From contig JAGGNK010009114.1 of the NCBI GenBank assembly GCA_017590115.1, forward strand, positions 17,505,937 through 17,569,936: 64,000 bases of DNA, written 5' to 3'. This stretch comes from Montifringilla adamsi. Taxonomy: Eukaryota; Chordata; Aves; Passeriformes; Passeridae. Shown one piece after another: positions 36,353-48,396 of the stretch. A program made the position numbers and the translations under genes. The notes under the pieces are model-generated. The model was not told where the DNA came from, ran no database searches, and saw only the letters and a program-made list of their open reading frames with translations. How positions within the stretch are numbered: position 1 is the first letter of the stretch; each line of letters starts with the position of its first letter.

Positions 36353-39300
36353 CATTTTATGCCTTCATGTGATAAGGATGTCATCTTGGATTAGAGGGGA
36401 TTAGTTGTTAATGCCATTCCTGTACATACCGGTCCCCTCCGGGGCTTTGATTTCTGCTCAGAAGGTTATTCACCCTGCTTTCAAATCACTGAGGTCCTCC
36501 TAGCTATGACCATCGTGGAAATCAAAGATTTTTGGTGGATGAAAACAAGACTTGGTGGATACTTGACTCTGCCATCAGCCAAGCAGAGGTGTGCGCTCAG
36601 TGAATGACAGTGTGCACTCAGTGACTCTCCTGCTCTGGCATCCCTAAACCTTTGGCAAGGCCAGGAGAAGGGATTGAGGGTGTCCCCTCCCTCTGCACCG
36701 AGTTCCAACACGCCACCAAGTTATTAAGTACAAATCTAAGTTAATGTTTAGTGCTTGCCCAAAACACAGTGATTGCCAAAAGCCAAAACAGAGTGAGAAT
36801 ACACACGGTGGTAATGACTGCAGGGAAAATGCCACTGAGAGGACATTCCCACCTCCTGGCAGTGCTGCCCTCCAGGGAGTGCTCCAAGCTGGGGACATGT
36901 CCCAAGGGATGCAAGGGGCCTCTGGCTCCCATGCTGCATGGCAGGAGCTGGACAACTCGCAGGGATTTGGCTTTTTGAAGCCTGTTGCAGTGAAGCTTGC
37001 ATCCCTTCCCCACAGTGACCCTGATGGCTCTCAGGGGATTTTCTGGAGAGCCAAGGCCCTCTGCCCTGGTTGCAGTGGTATCACAGATTATTCCAAGATC
37101 TCTTTCAAGGTTCCTTTTGGAGCACTCCCAGTTGCTCCAAGCATTATTTTGGAGCAGGCTGCATTTCAGCTTCTAGCTCAGATCTAAAAGGGCTGTCCTG
37201 TCTCCACCTCTCACCGAGCAAGGATTTGTCCCAGAGGAAACCCTGGATCTGTCACCTATGGCTGACCACCCAGGAACAGCCAAGGGTAGGGCACAGGCTC
37301 CTCTCAGCAGCAGAGGTTAAGGATACCACCTCCTGGCTCCCAGCCCCCAGCTGACAGGAGTAGTTTTGGCTTACCAGCATGATGAAGAAGCTCATCGGAA
37401 AGGAAAACCTCCAGGGACTTCCTAAAGCTGCATTAAATTTTCAGAGACAGATCCCACCATGGTCCTTTAGCAGGGACCCGTGCAGCTGGGTATAAAACTG
37501 GGAGCTGCAGCAAGAAGTGGTGACCAGCAAAAGGAGTGATCAGCAAAAGAAGTGACCAGCAAAAGGAGTGACCAGCAAAAGGAGTGATCAGCAACAGATG
37601 CCCTTTCTGGGCTTCATGGGGAGCACCCATGACAGCTAAGAGGGCACAGCTGAGTGAGGAAGAGGGTGAGGGCCCCACCAGAGCATGTGAGGGCTCAGAT
37701 GAGCACAGTTCAGGCTGATGCTGCTGGAAGCCAAACTGTGTCAGTCTGGAGGTGCTTCTCCATCATCAGTCGAATGCAAAAGCAACTGGAGCTTTCTGCT
37801 TACCTGGGTTGGCTCTACACCTCCATTTATTTCCTATTGTTGGCCAGAAGAGCTGGTCTTTTGCAAGAGAGGGAATAAATCACCACCACTGTCACTCTGG
37901 GTGGGTGCTCTCCATCCTCCCAGGGGAAGAGGTGCTGGGGTGCAGGTAGGGTGCAAAATGTGTGAGGAAAAAAAGGTTAGTTTGGTGTCTGAAACCAGAC
38001 ATATTCCATGGAGGACAAGGGGCAGCTGCAAGGCAGAGTGCTGGGGGACATGAGGATGAAGATGCCACCAGGGTGCCCTGGCTTGGCCCAGCCTGTCCAG
38101 AGCCTCAGCAGAGCCATCACCCTGGGAGCCCTGAGCATCACATTTCTTTGGCTGCCAAGACTAACCTCCCTCCCAGCAGCTACTCCAAATGCAGGGCAGG
38201 GAGCCAAGCTGTCAGGGAAGCCAGCAGGATCCCTTAGCAATTTTACCAAACTCAGCATTTTTTGGGAGAACATTTCCATTTCAGTGAGCCAGCAGCCTTG
38301 GGAAGTGTCTGTCTGTCGGCAGCGATGAAGCTCGAGATGGGCACACAGGGAAAGGCCCCTGGGACACACACCTGGCCTGACATGGACACTGCTCAGGGGG
38401 AGACATGCAATGAACCTCCCACTTTTTGGCCAATTCTCCTCCAGTCTATTCCGTGTCCACCAACAGAGATGCTTGTCCAAGCTGGGTTTTCAGGTTTAAG
38501 TGGACTGACATGTAACAGGTCAAAACAACAGGATTCTGTTCCTTCACATGCTTGATCACATCATCCCCTTGCAAAATTATGCCCGGAAACAAGTTAACTT
38601 TATTACTCTGATTGTTATGTTTTCCTCATCTAAATTTTTCTTTCTAAACCCAAAATGTCTTGCCCTACCCAGAGAAGAGATTAATCCCCTGTGGAATTGT
38701 CCCTTGCATATTTGAGGGCTGCTGTCATGCCTCCCTGAGCCCTTTCTGTTGCCTGTTATCCAATCCAGGTCAAGCTTGCTGGGAGTCATCATGTCCTTGC
38801 TAATCTCTGGCCTCCCTCCAACCTGCCCATGTCTTCCTCACCCAGTGGCAAGCCAGCTTTTCCTCACAGGCCTTCTCTGCAAACCCCCAGTCCCTTCTTC
38901 CAGCAAGTCCTCACAAGGATTTACAGCCTGTCGCTCAGCAGGGATGGAGCTGTTCTCGTTGTTGGAGAGATGGAGGAGATAGGGCAGGGGATGCAGGCTT
39001 GGGGGTAGCCAGCAGATTGGAGACTGCAAAGAGACCAAAAATGCTGTCAGCCCCCACTCCTTGCTCCCTTTCCACCAAGAGGGATTTTTCACCCAGGGAG
39101 CTGAACCAGGTCTACCACATCAGCTTGCAGTGCTTGAACCAGGGCTTCACCTGTCCCAAAAGGGGATGGCTCTGGGGGCAAGGCAGGGAGTCAAACTGGA
39201 CTGGGGAACTCTCAGGACAAACCAGGATCCTGGAGTCCCTCCTAGGGCAGGGCTTGGTTTCTCTCCTTCCTTGAGTTTTGGTTTTTTGTTTGGTTTTTTT

Positions 39301-41988
39301 TTTATGTGTGTGTTACTGAGGGTGGGTTGGAGTAGGACTGACACATCAGGCAGTCTCATCAGGCAGGGCTCGGCTGCTCCTCATCCTCTCCCAGCAGGGT
39401 TTGCAGGGCTGCAAACTGTAGCAGTCGCAGGTACCTCCTTGCAGGAAAAAGCAGGAAAAAACTGGCAGGGAGTGGAAACAAGTGGTGAGCAGATTAGAAA
39501 CCCAGCTCCTATTTATAGACCGGCAGTCAAGAAACTGCCCCTGTGACAGGGCCATCCGTTTAACCCTTCTGGGCCCAAGCACCAACCCACCCAGAGACGC
39601 TGAGCCCACCCAGCCTGTGCCATGAGGGAGCATTTTGGCACAGGGGAAGGAGGATCCTGCACCAGGGCACCTGTGGAGGGGGCAGAAGACAGGTCCAGGC
39701 ACAATAGAGCTTACAGGGGTAATTCCTCAGTGAGGCAGTGAGGAGAGAAGTGGGGTTATGGTTGTTAAGAAGTTGGGTCACCAGGACAAGGAAAAGAATA
39801 TCCCAAGTATCCTGCTGCATGGTAGACAGAGAGAGACAAAAATATTTCCTCTAAGAGAGAGGTAATGAACATGTTTTAGGGGCAGCTGCAATGTTTCCAG
39901 CCTCTTTTGTCTCCCCTGGGTTTTGTAAGTTTGAATGCAATGGGGGCCATCCCTTTGAGGGCCACTGCCTACCCCTTGCCCAGGAGTGGTCGCCGATGCT
40001 CACTCAGGGCTGCTGCATCCCACAGGAGTGCACTGTGACCCCTGCTCGCTGCTGCTCCTCACCATGGGCTCCCCAGAGCTCATACCCTTCACCAGCCCCC
40101 TGCTGCATTTGCAGTGGTTTGTTAAATGTATGCTGAAGCTCCCTCTTGACTGTTTCTGTACCTGCTGTCACTGATGGGTGTCTTTATGCCATACACGGTT
40201 GTTTTATACACTGCCATGGCAAGACTTTCCAGCTGTTCCCTCACTTGCTTCTGTCAATAGCTATTTTTACAAGATTGCCTTTCTTTACTTCTTAATTGAT
40301 CTAAATCCTTTCCCTTAGCTTTCTTGTTAAAGGTGGATTTAAAGAAAAGGACTTCATTATCTCGGACATTTTTGAGTCATTATGAATTTCATCCCTGTCT
40401 TCACTAATTACTCATTACCCCTCAGCTCTGGAGGGCTGCTTTGTCCTCGATGTGTTTGTGAGCAGCTTCCCTGGCACCCTGTAATCCCACCAGCCCCGTG
40501 TTAGCTGGGTCTGGTTTACACTGCCCTCACCATCCCCTCCGCTGCCCGCGGCTGCTCCTGCTCTCCTCTGCTCCCAAACCAGCTCCTGCCTTTCCCTTGT
40601 GCCCAGCACTGCCTCTGCACAGTCCTGTGGCCCTGGGTCCCTCAGTGGGGAACACCCCATGAGCATCATCCTGTGCTCCCTGCCTGCCCCACGGGACAAG
40701 CACCCATCCCCTCTGTCCCCGAGCATGCAGAGAGGAGTCCCCGGCTCCTGGTTGATGGGCTGGCACCCAAGCCTGGGTGTAAATAGCCGGGTTTTGGAAA
40801 GCCGTGGCTTTGCTGGGCCTGTTTCAGTACATGCCAAGTTATGACAAAGCAGCATGGAGAACAGAGTAATGTTGTGTAAGGGCCTTGGGATTAGCAGGCT
40901 AGTATTTCCCAAGACTGGCTGCAGTCAGACCCTCAGGGAGAATCTGGAAGGTGAGCATCTCCTGTGCTGCAGTGCTCCAGGGGCACCATGGCTGCAGTGG
41001 GTGTCACTGCCCTCCCATCCTTGGCAGAGGACAGCCGTGCTCAGTCGGGCTCGCAAGTGCTGCCCCTGCTACTGAACCAGCCTTCTGCAGCCCATTTTAC
41101 ATGCACATACTGGCTGTTACCCTGTGTTGTCCACAAATGGATCCATGACTGGGGATCACAATCAGGGATGGCCTTTCTCTGGACCTATATACAAGCACAC
41201 AACCATCTGGGAGCCCTGGTTTATGGTCTGCCCTCTCCTCCCTAAGCTCAGTGTTACATCCATTTCTGCCTTGAGCCTCTTCCCAGCAGGCTCCTTGCCA
41301 GGGCTGGAGTCAGCCCTTTCCATACTTCATGGAAGTGTATGACAGTGCAAAGCAGGAAAAATATATTGGGTTGGGGAAAGGAAGAGAGTGGTGTGCGATA
41401 TTTGCTCAGAGAGGGTAAACGAGGATTGCACAAGTGAGAGGTTGGGTTGCACAATCAGAAGCAGTGGAATTATTTAAGTTACCACTGATCAACTGAGCTG
41501 CATTTTCTCAGGGGGTTTAAACCAAAATATCTTAAAGTGGAGAAAATTGAGATAAGACACCTACCTGGTCCAGGAGTGCAACTCTGCTGACATGTCCTGA
41601 GTCACTCCTTGGCACATCCCTTACTGGGAGGGAAGGGGTCACAAAATCATTTGAGGGGGAATGCAGAGGGAAAAAGAAGCAGCAGCTCAGACTCTTCAGG
41701 ACAGAGAAATGAACTGAGAATGGGCTGTAAGTGCTTCCAGCAAGCCTTCACACTTGCCAGGAATCTGCTACCTACCTTTAATGGCTGACAGCGACTCCAG
41801 TCCTCCATAGGGATGAGCTCAGCAAAACCCTCTAAACCAAGGATTACAGCCATTCCTCATCCTCCATCTGTGAAGCAGCCATGTGGCTGAGGACAAAGGA
41901 CTTCACCACAAAGGGGATACAAGGGACAGATACTTTCAGGTGGTTCAATAAACAAACTCTCTTCTGTCTCATCCCAAAGAACACATGA
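36353..41988. other. Intergenic, GC-richer unique sequence
   Basis: Contains the 16-bp tandem array at 37,521-37,597 and many overlapping open frames of 60-167 codons on both strands, as expected for GC-rich DNA with fewer stops. None shows a recognisable protein family or splice context. No RNA gene is seen. Confidence 0.65.
37521..37597. repeat. 16-bp tandem repeat (4.8 copies)
   Basis: Unit tgaccagcaaaaggag repeated four times with c/t and g/a variants (37,521-37,584), plus a partial fifth copy to 37,597. Confidence 0.92.
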
Positions 41989-41989
41989 A

Positions 41990-43250
41990 AATCCATAGAA
42001 TCATTTAGGTTGGGAAAGACCTCTAATGTCACCAAGCCCAGTTGTTAACCCAGCACTGACAAGTCCACCATAAAACCACGTCATAAGTGACACATCTACA
42101 TCTTTTAAATACCTCCACAGATGGTGATTCAGCCACTTCCCTGGACAGCCTGTTCAATGCCTGACAATCCTTTCCATGATTTTTTTTCCTAATATCTCAT
42201 CTAAACCTCTGCTGGTGAAACCTGAGGCCCTTTTCCTATCATTTGTTACTTGGGAGGAGAGAATGCCTCTCTACAGCCTCTTTCAGCTGGTTGTAGAGAC
42301 CTATAAGGCATCCCCTGAGCCCTTTTCTCCAAAGTAAGCACCCCCAGCTTCCTCAGCCACTCCTTGTAGTATTTATGCTCCACACCCTTCCACAGCTCCT
42401 TTTCATGTGCCCCAGCTCCCCATGTCCTTCCTGTAGGGAGGGGCCCAAACACAGCATTTGAGGTGCAGCCTCCCCAGTGCCCAGCACAGAGGGACAGTCA
42501 CTGCCCAGGTCCTGCTGGCCACACCACTGCTGATCCAGGCCAGGTGCCACTGGCCTCCTTGGCCACCTGGGCTCAGCTGGCTCATGTTCAGTCACTGTGG
42601 ACCAGCACCCCGGGTTCTTCTCTGCTGGACACCTTTCCAGCCACTCTGCCCCAGCCTGAGGCACTGCCTGGGGTTTTGTGATCCAAGGGCTGGATTTGAC
42701 ACTTCACCTTATTGAACCTCATACAACTGTCCTCAGACCATCAATCCAGCCTGTCCAGATCCATGTGCAGAGCCTTCCTGCCATCCAGCAGCAACGCTCC
42801 TGCCCAACTTGGCATTGTCTGTGAACTGACTGAGGGTGCATTTGATCCCTTCATCCAGACCATTGATAGAGACATGAAACAGAAGTGCCCTCCAACACCG
42901 AGTTCTGAGGAACACCGCTGTGACCAGCTGCCAGTTGGATTGGACTCCACCACCTCCCTGGGCCTGGCCATCCAGGCAGTTCTAACCCAGCAGACAGTGC
43001 ACCTGTCCAAACCATGAGCAGCCAGTGGCTCCAGGAGGTGCTGTGGGAAATGGTGTCAAAGGCTTCACTGAAGTCCAGGTAGAAAACATCCAAAGCACTC
43101 CCCTCATCCACTCAGTGGGTCACCCTGTCACAGAAGGAGATCACGTCAGTCAAACAGGACCTGCCTTTCACAAACCAGTTCTGGCTGGGTCTGGCTCCCT
43201 GACTGTCCTGGACATGCCTTGTGATGGCACTCAGGATCTGCTTCATGCAT
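41990..43250 (-). mobile_element. CR1 LINE fragment, 1.26 kb (RT 3' part to 3' end)
   Basis: Reverse-complement CR1. Its 3' end begins at 'atccatagaatcatttaggt'; the body passes through the conserved ORF2 end and reaches into the reverse transcriptase. Minus-strand peptide pieces include YLDFSEAFDTISHS, SGVPQNSVL (family SGVPQGSVL) and FTDNAKLG, where the family has FADDTKLG, so the catalytic Asp pair is broken. Frameshifts and stops show it is inactive. This is the longest mobile-element copy in the window. Confidence 0.9.
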
Positions 43251-44259
43251 TAAGTACCTCAGCCTGTCCCTCATCCTTTGTCACCATGTTTCCCGTGCAT
43301 CCAATAAAGTATGGGGATTCCCCCTCTGGCCGTTAATTGCTTATTGTCTTTTACAGCAGGAGCCAGATTAAGTTCTAGCTGGGATTGAGCCCCTCTGATT
43401 TTCTCTCTGCATAACTACACAGAAAGTGCTCTGGGAAGAGGCCAGGGTCACTGGGCAAGGATGGACCTTCCCTCCTACTGTTCTGACATACAGCAGAGTC
43501 AAAAAAGACCCTGTCACCACAGGGGCAAGATCTGCAGCAGGAGGAGCCTTGCTCCCAGCCCAGCCCCTGAATCTAAGTGCAGAAGGGTCCCTGAGCTGAC
43601 ATGGGGCAGGGCTTGGTGACAGGGAGGAGTGCCAGTGCTGCTGTTCATGCTCTGTGACATTCTCCATATATTCTTCTGTCTAGGAACATTCAAACCAAAA
43701 GCCTCCCCTACAAAATCTGAACCTCTTGTGCACTCATGGCTTCCTTGCTATCAGCACAAGGTATTTGAGGAGCTTTTGCCTTGAACATCAAGGTAAAAAT
43801 CATAACTTAGGGAACTCATTTCCCGAGTGGAGAGAACAGCTTCACTACAGGTTTTTAAATTGTGATGAGCTACTATTCCCACAGGAAAACACACAAGTGC
43901 TTGAGTGCTCAGGCTGCCCAGACAATTCAAATTCAAGTTCTTTGTCATTTGGTACCAGGTGGAGAGACCTGTGCAGTTCCCAGCATTCCTTCACTTCCCC
44001 AAATGCTTCATCACACAAATATCTACAGCCACTTATTTTAAAACCTCTGTAATTCTCTGAACAAGCTTCAGAATACAGGTATCTTTGAAGCCCTTCCTCC
44101 TTGAGTTACATGACTATGCACAACCATCAGCTTTCAAAAACAATTGTGTCAAATAAGACCAAAACATTTACAAGCACAGGTTGGAATAAGGAGCTCTGTT
44201 GGACAGTGAATTACTTTGATGTTTCTCCCCCAAGAAGAAACCCAACTTCCACTTATTCT
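43251..44259. other. Intergenic between CR1 and CLASP1 poly(A) region
   Basis: About 1 kb of unique DNA downstream of the predicted CLASP1 cleavage site. No feature is recognised. Confidence 0.6.
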
Positions 44260-44277
44260 AGGGCAAACTCAAAAGGT

Positions 44278-44283
44278 TTTATT
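44278..44283 (-). terminator. CLASP1: Predicted poly(A) signal AATAAA of CLASP1
   Basis: The minus strand reads ATTAAAATAAAACC, with the canonical hexamer at 44,278-44,283 and a G/T-rich stretch about 35-50 nt downstream. Cleavage would fall near 44,250-44,268. Another AATAAA at about 44,970 sits inside an A-rich tract and is less convincing. Confidence 0.5.
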
Positions 44284-44956
44284 TTAATTTTTTTTTTTTA
44301 GCAAATTCTATCACGTAAATGTTAACAAAAAACATCTGTACAATTGCCATGATACACTCAAAAGTGAAACAAATAAGATATAAATACAGATATGGATGTA
44401 ACATGACAAAAGCGGAAAAAATAGAAAAAAATACATGCGCATGAACACAGTGCCAACAAAGTCATTTCTCATGGCTGGCATTTTTCAGAGCGTTTTTTAC
44501 TTCCCATTTAAAACATTGTTAGCAACGTCCTGCTGTGTACTACAAAGGTCTATTTTTCTGTCCCTTAATATGTAATATTATGCTTGATAAATAAAGGGGT
44601 GGGGAGAAAAGGTTCTGATGACAAAGATGCAAGTTACATTACTTATACAGGTTATTGGTAAGCTAGTAATAAGCAATTAAAAAGACAGTCTTGTATTGTA
44701 ATCCAGGCAAGCACACATAGTGTACCTTAAGAAAGCCACATGCCTCGGTATTTCTGAACTACATGAGAACTACAGTACGTAGACCTGTGGGGCAGATGGA
44801 GCCGGGATTTGCCCATGCCCACGGAGCACTGGTGCAGCCAATGGCAGAAAAAACATCCACATCTGAGATTTCGGCAACCTTGCAGCCAAGAGCTGCTGTC
44901 TGCTGAGAGTTTTCTCCCATTCAGATTTTTAAAGCATGGTGGGCAAAGAAAATACA

Positions 44957-45007
44957 CTTTTTTTTTCTTTTTATTTTTTTTCTTTTTTTTTTTTCCTTTT
45001 TTTTTTA
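44957..45007. repeat. T-rich tract (A-rich on the CLASP1 transcript)
   Basis: About 50 bp of T with scattered C and A on the plus strand. In the sense transcript this is an internal poly(A)-like stretch that could misprime oligo-dT cDNA. Confidence 0.9.
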
Positions 45008-45910
45008 AAGGTACGAAAAATTGAAGCCCTGCATAATGGGCAGCAAGAAAAAAAAAAGGCAGCTGCAGTAGGTGGCTACTGCCAGGAGAAGGTGAACACA
45101 AGCTTCACCGGAGCAGTGAGGCACTGCAGCATGCAGACCTTCCTCTGCAAGCGTGTGTGGACACTGATTTGTAGCCAGAGAGACCTTTATGCTTGCTGAA
45201 GAGAAAACAAGATGATTGTACAGCTTGTTGAAGTCAAAACTGGAGATCAGAGAGGTGACATTCAGAGCTAGCCCTTTGAGGACTTCAAAGGAAACACAAA
45301 ATAAAAACTGGGTGATGTTCAACGTACTAAAGAACCCTACTATGTACATTGTCGGCGATGATTTATAAATACCTACGCAGAATGCTCCTGCTGTGCACAG
45401 GGAGAACACGCCCTGGAGTACTCAAAGGATGGACAGTCCTCGACTCACGCCGTGAAATCAAGTAGCACATTAATGAGCATCTGTTGACAAACAGAAGTGA
45501 ATCTGGCTCAGGAAGTAAGGCCTGGTTCCCCCTGCAGCCCCTCTGGTGCCTCGGGGAGCGCAGGCTGGCCGCGGGCGCCTTCTCAAGGGCCAGCCTGGAC
45601 CCGACTGCGGCGTCAGGGACGGCACAGTGCCTTCACTCTCAGTGCATACCAACAGCGTTTTGTAAAGCATATAAAATCATTTGAGAAGGAATTAGATTCC
45701 TGGAGATTTGCTACAGTGTGCCATTCAATGGAAAGGAAAAAAATCAAAACCAAAAACCAGCAAATGATGATAGACCAAGCTCCATCACAGCTGGGAGGGA
45801 CTAACACCACCCGGTCAGCTATGCTGACATTCTGAACCCAGAACTGGAACTGAAGATGCTGAGCTGAGATGGGGAGAAAGAGAGGCATAAATACTAAGCA
45901 GTTAAGAGCA

Positions 45911-46036
45911 CAATTAAAAAAAAAAAAAACCCAAAAAAAACCCCAAAAAAACCCCAAAAAAACAAAAAAACAAAACAAAAAGAAAAAAAAATAACAAAAA
46001 CCAAAACAAAAAACCAACACCTCCCCCCAAAAAACC
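45911..46036. repeat. A/C low-complexity tract in CLASP1 3' UTR
   Basis: Runs of A separated by CCC, CCCC and single C over about 125 bp. On the transcript this is U runs with GGG/GGGG blocks (GGGGTTTTTTTGGGG core at 45,941-45,955). Confidence 0.92.
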
Positions 46037-48309
46037 TAGTCCACTACTAAAAATTCAAACAAGACAGCTTAACTGCTGCCAACAAGTCAACTGAGTATTT
46101 CCTCAAAAGGAAAAATAAATTTGTGTTAAAATCAAATTTGAAGCATTCAAAAAAATTAAAAAAGAGCACTCTAACAAGCATACAGAAAGATGTGGAAAAG
46201 AAATGGTCCACGGAAAGGCAGACACGAACCACGGAGCAACCAATCCCCCCCTTCAGTGAGGATGCTTTTCTGAGCCTGCAGAAAGACCCTGGGGGAATCC
46301 CCCACCCCAGGAAAGCACATGGTTTTTCCTGCCATAGCATTGCTGGTTGGGAAAGATGAGGGAATTAGCCCTGCAGCCAGCAGAAGCCTGCACACGTGTA
46401 CCAGGAGCAGGCCACCTCCCCTGCTCTCAGGTGAGCAGGGAAAGGGACCAAGAAGCTTTGCAGCCCAGTGACACAGCCCCACCAGCCCCAATCCCTCCTG
46501 GGAGAAAAGCTGGCACCAAATGTCAGCTCCCAGCTTAACTCCTCAGGGATGGGATTGAAAACACAGAGGGATAATTGATGGAAGGGGCTGTACCCTGCCC
46601 TGCTGCAGCAATGGAGTCTCATGTTCTCAGTATGTTCCCAAGGTGTCCCTTTAGCTCCCTAAAGGGGAGATGGAGGAAGCTGGAGAGACTCCAGGGCACT
46701 GAGAGCAGCCAGGCAACACACATCCATCACCACGGCTCAGCCATAAGCTGCAAGTCCATCATCCTCTTGCATCACTGGCACTGGAGGTAAAACCCCAGCT
46801 GTGATCCATGGCAGGTTTGGGGTGGGCATGCCCATCAGCCAGGATCCAGCCCAGGGCCAAACACAGCACGCTAATCAGCAACCTCCTGCCTTCCCTGGTT
46901 ACAGCAGAGCCAGGGGGAGCTCCCCCTCTGCAAAAAGAAGGGTCTGTGTTCAAGGAAGGAGGGTGCTGGGGAATTTGATGGCTGCTGGTTTGCCTCTGAC
47001 TTGGTCTGTGTCATTAGGCTGCAAACACCTCACCCAGAGCACTCTGCTGCCAGCAGTGCCCAGTGAGGGACCCCCACTCTTCTGAAAAGCAGAGCACTCA
47101 TCAAGCCTGCACATGGAGATGGCACAAAGGAGGCTTCTAAGGGCAGTTAACAGTACTGCAGGGTCTTCAGGAACAGAAGGGGCTGTGGCAGGCAACCCAC
47201 AGCACTGTCCCAGCTGGCTCAGCGGTGCTTCCATGTGGCATTTCTGTTCAGATTCAGACACCCTTTCTGTCCTCTGCGATGAACATTTTGCCCAAAGTGC
47301 AAAGGAGCTGTGGGGACAAAGCCATCCAGCATCAGTGGGTCAGTCAGAGCAGCAGATCAGCCCTTTGATGCTACAGATTTCAAGGAAAACAGCTGGCACT
47401 GAAGTACAGCTCTGCCAGCTCCCACTGCCCACCCACTGACACACTCAGAGCCTAACCCAATCCCCCCCACCTAACTCCACTATCCTGTCGCAGATGTCGG
47501 TCCCAGAACTGGGTCTCAGGTTCCCTTTGGGGAGTAACAGGTAACCTGGAGAGTCTTTTGAACATATGAAAGAGCCAAATGGGTTGAGAGGGGAGAAGTA
47601 TTTACAAAGTCAATGAAAAGAGCAAGAGCCCAGCTGTTGTGCACAGCAGAGCTGGCTGGATAGCAGTTAGAGAGAGATCAGCCCATCCGGGGTCTGTCAG
47701 AACTATGTACAAAACTCAGATGTTTAAAAACAACCTACTTTCATTACTCACTTGGTATCTCTCAGTATTAAAGTATCTGAGGCTGGAATCACAGCTACAC
47801 CTGCAAAGATCTCCCCATGGAGGGCCCTGCAATTCAGGCAAGCTGCAACAGGGACTACAGAACAGGAACACAAGACTTGAAAGAAGAGAAGGACCCAGCC
47901 AGAATGGGTGAGGGGAGAGAGCAGGTAACTAGCACACAGAAACCAAAACTGGGTATGAACTAAACCAACAAGATTTGTTTGACTTTTACTTGTGTCCAGG
48001 TTCTTGGACTCAGTGTTAGAATGCTAACCTAAACATATTTCTGAGATTTCAGCAGGCTATACAAATATGTTTAAGTATGGCTTTCTGATGTTCACTTTAA
48101 TGAAGACTGCGACACAGACCTTGCTTCCTTTACATTCAATACCAGTAAGATTCTACATAAAAGCTTTTAAGGGACTAAAATACTGATTGCAATAAATATC
48201 TGCATGGCCTCCTTAAGCTGATGGAGCACGCCAGTGAAGAGTAGCAGAAAGGTCTCTGAGAGGCACCGTTGATTGCTTCTAAGTCTACACATATGTCCAC
48301 AGATCTCCA

Positions 48310-48396
48310 TTAACTGTGCGTTGAAACATCTGAAGAGGAGCTGCTGTTGCTGTTGGTGGTCTGTGCCCTCTTTATATACAAGTTTAGTAGCTTCAT
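48310..48396 (-). CDS. CLASP1: CLASP1 terminal coding exon (stop codon)
   Basis: 28 codons plus TAA at 48310-48312. It encodes MKLLNLYIKRAQTT followed by a Ser/Asn-rich tail ending SDVSTHS. The acceptor is CTTTCTTTCAG. The first codon is an internal Met, not a start. Confidence 0.95.
   Translation of the reverse strand: MKLLNLYIKRAQTTNSNSSSSSDVSTHS

Larger units (their letters stand above)
44260..48309 (-). other. CLASP1: Putative CLASP1 3' UTR (about 4.0 kb)
   Basis: Sequence from the stop codon to the best poly(A) signal. It includes A/C- and T-rich tracts (45,911-46,036; 44,957-45,007), a small CpG-dense block (about 45,510-45,630) and three Pumilio-type sites (TGTANATA on the transcript) at 47,704-47,711, 47,599-47,606 and 45,341-45,348. 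Extent is inferred; no transcript evidence is available, and shorter isoforms are possible. Confidence 0.55.

Noticed and set aside
37521..37597. 16-bp tandem array as a coding repeat
   Set aside because: Unit length is not a multiple of three, so the frame changes each copy; an ordinary minisatellite.
37977..38480. 167-codon minus-strand frame in intergenic DNA
   Set aside because: One of many overlapping frames in the GC-richer block. No domain or conserved motif.
40415..40912. 165-codon minus-strand frame in intergenic DNA
   Set aside because: Same reasoning: GC-rich context, no domain, overlapping frames on the other strand.
44580..44605. AATAAA-like signal on the plus strand (gataaataaagg)
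   Set aside because: Wrong strand for CLASP1 and no plus-strand gene ends here.
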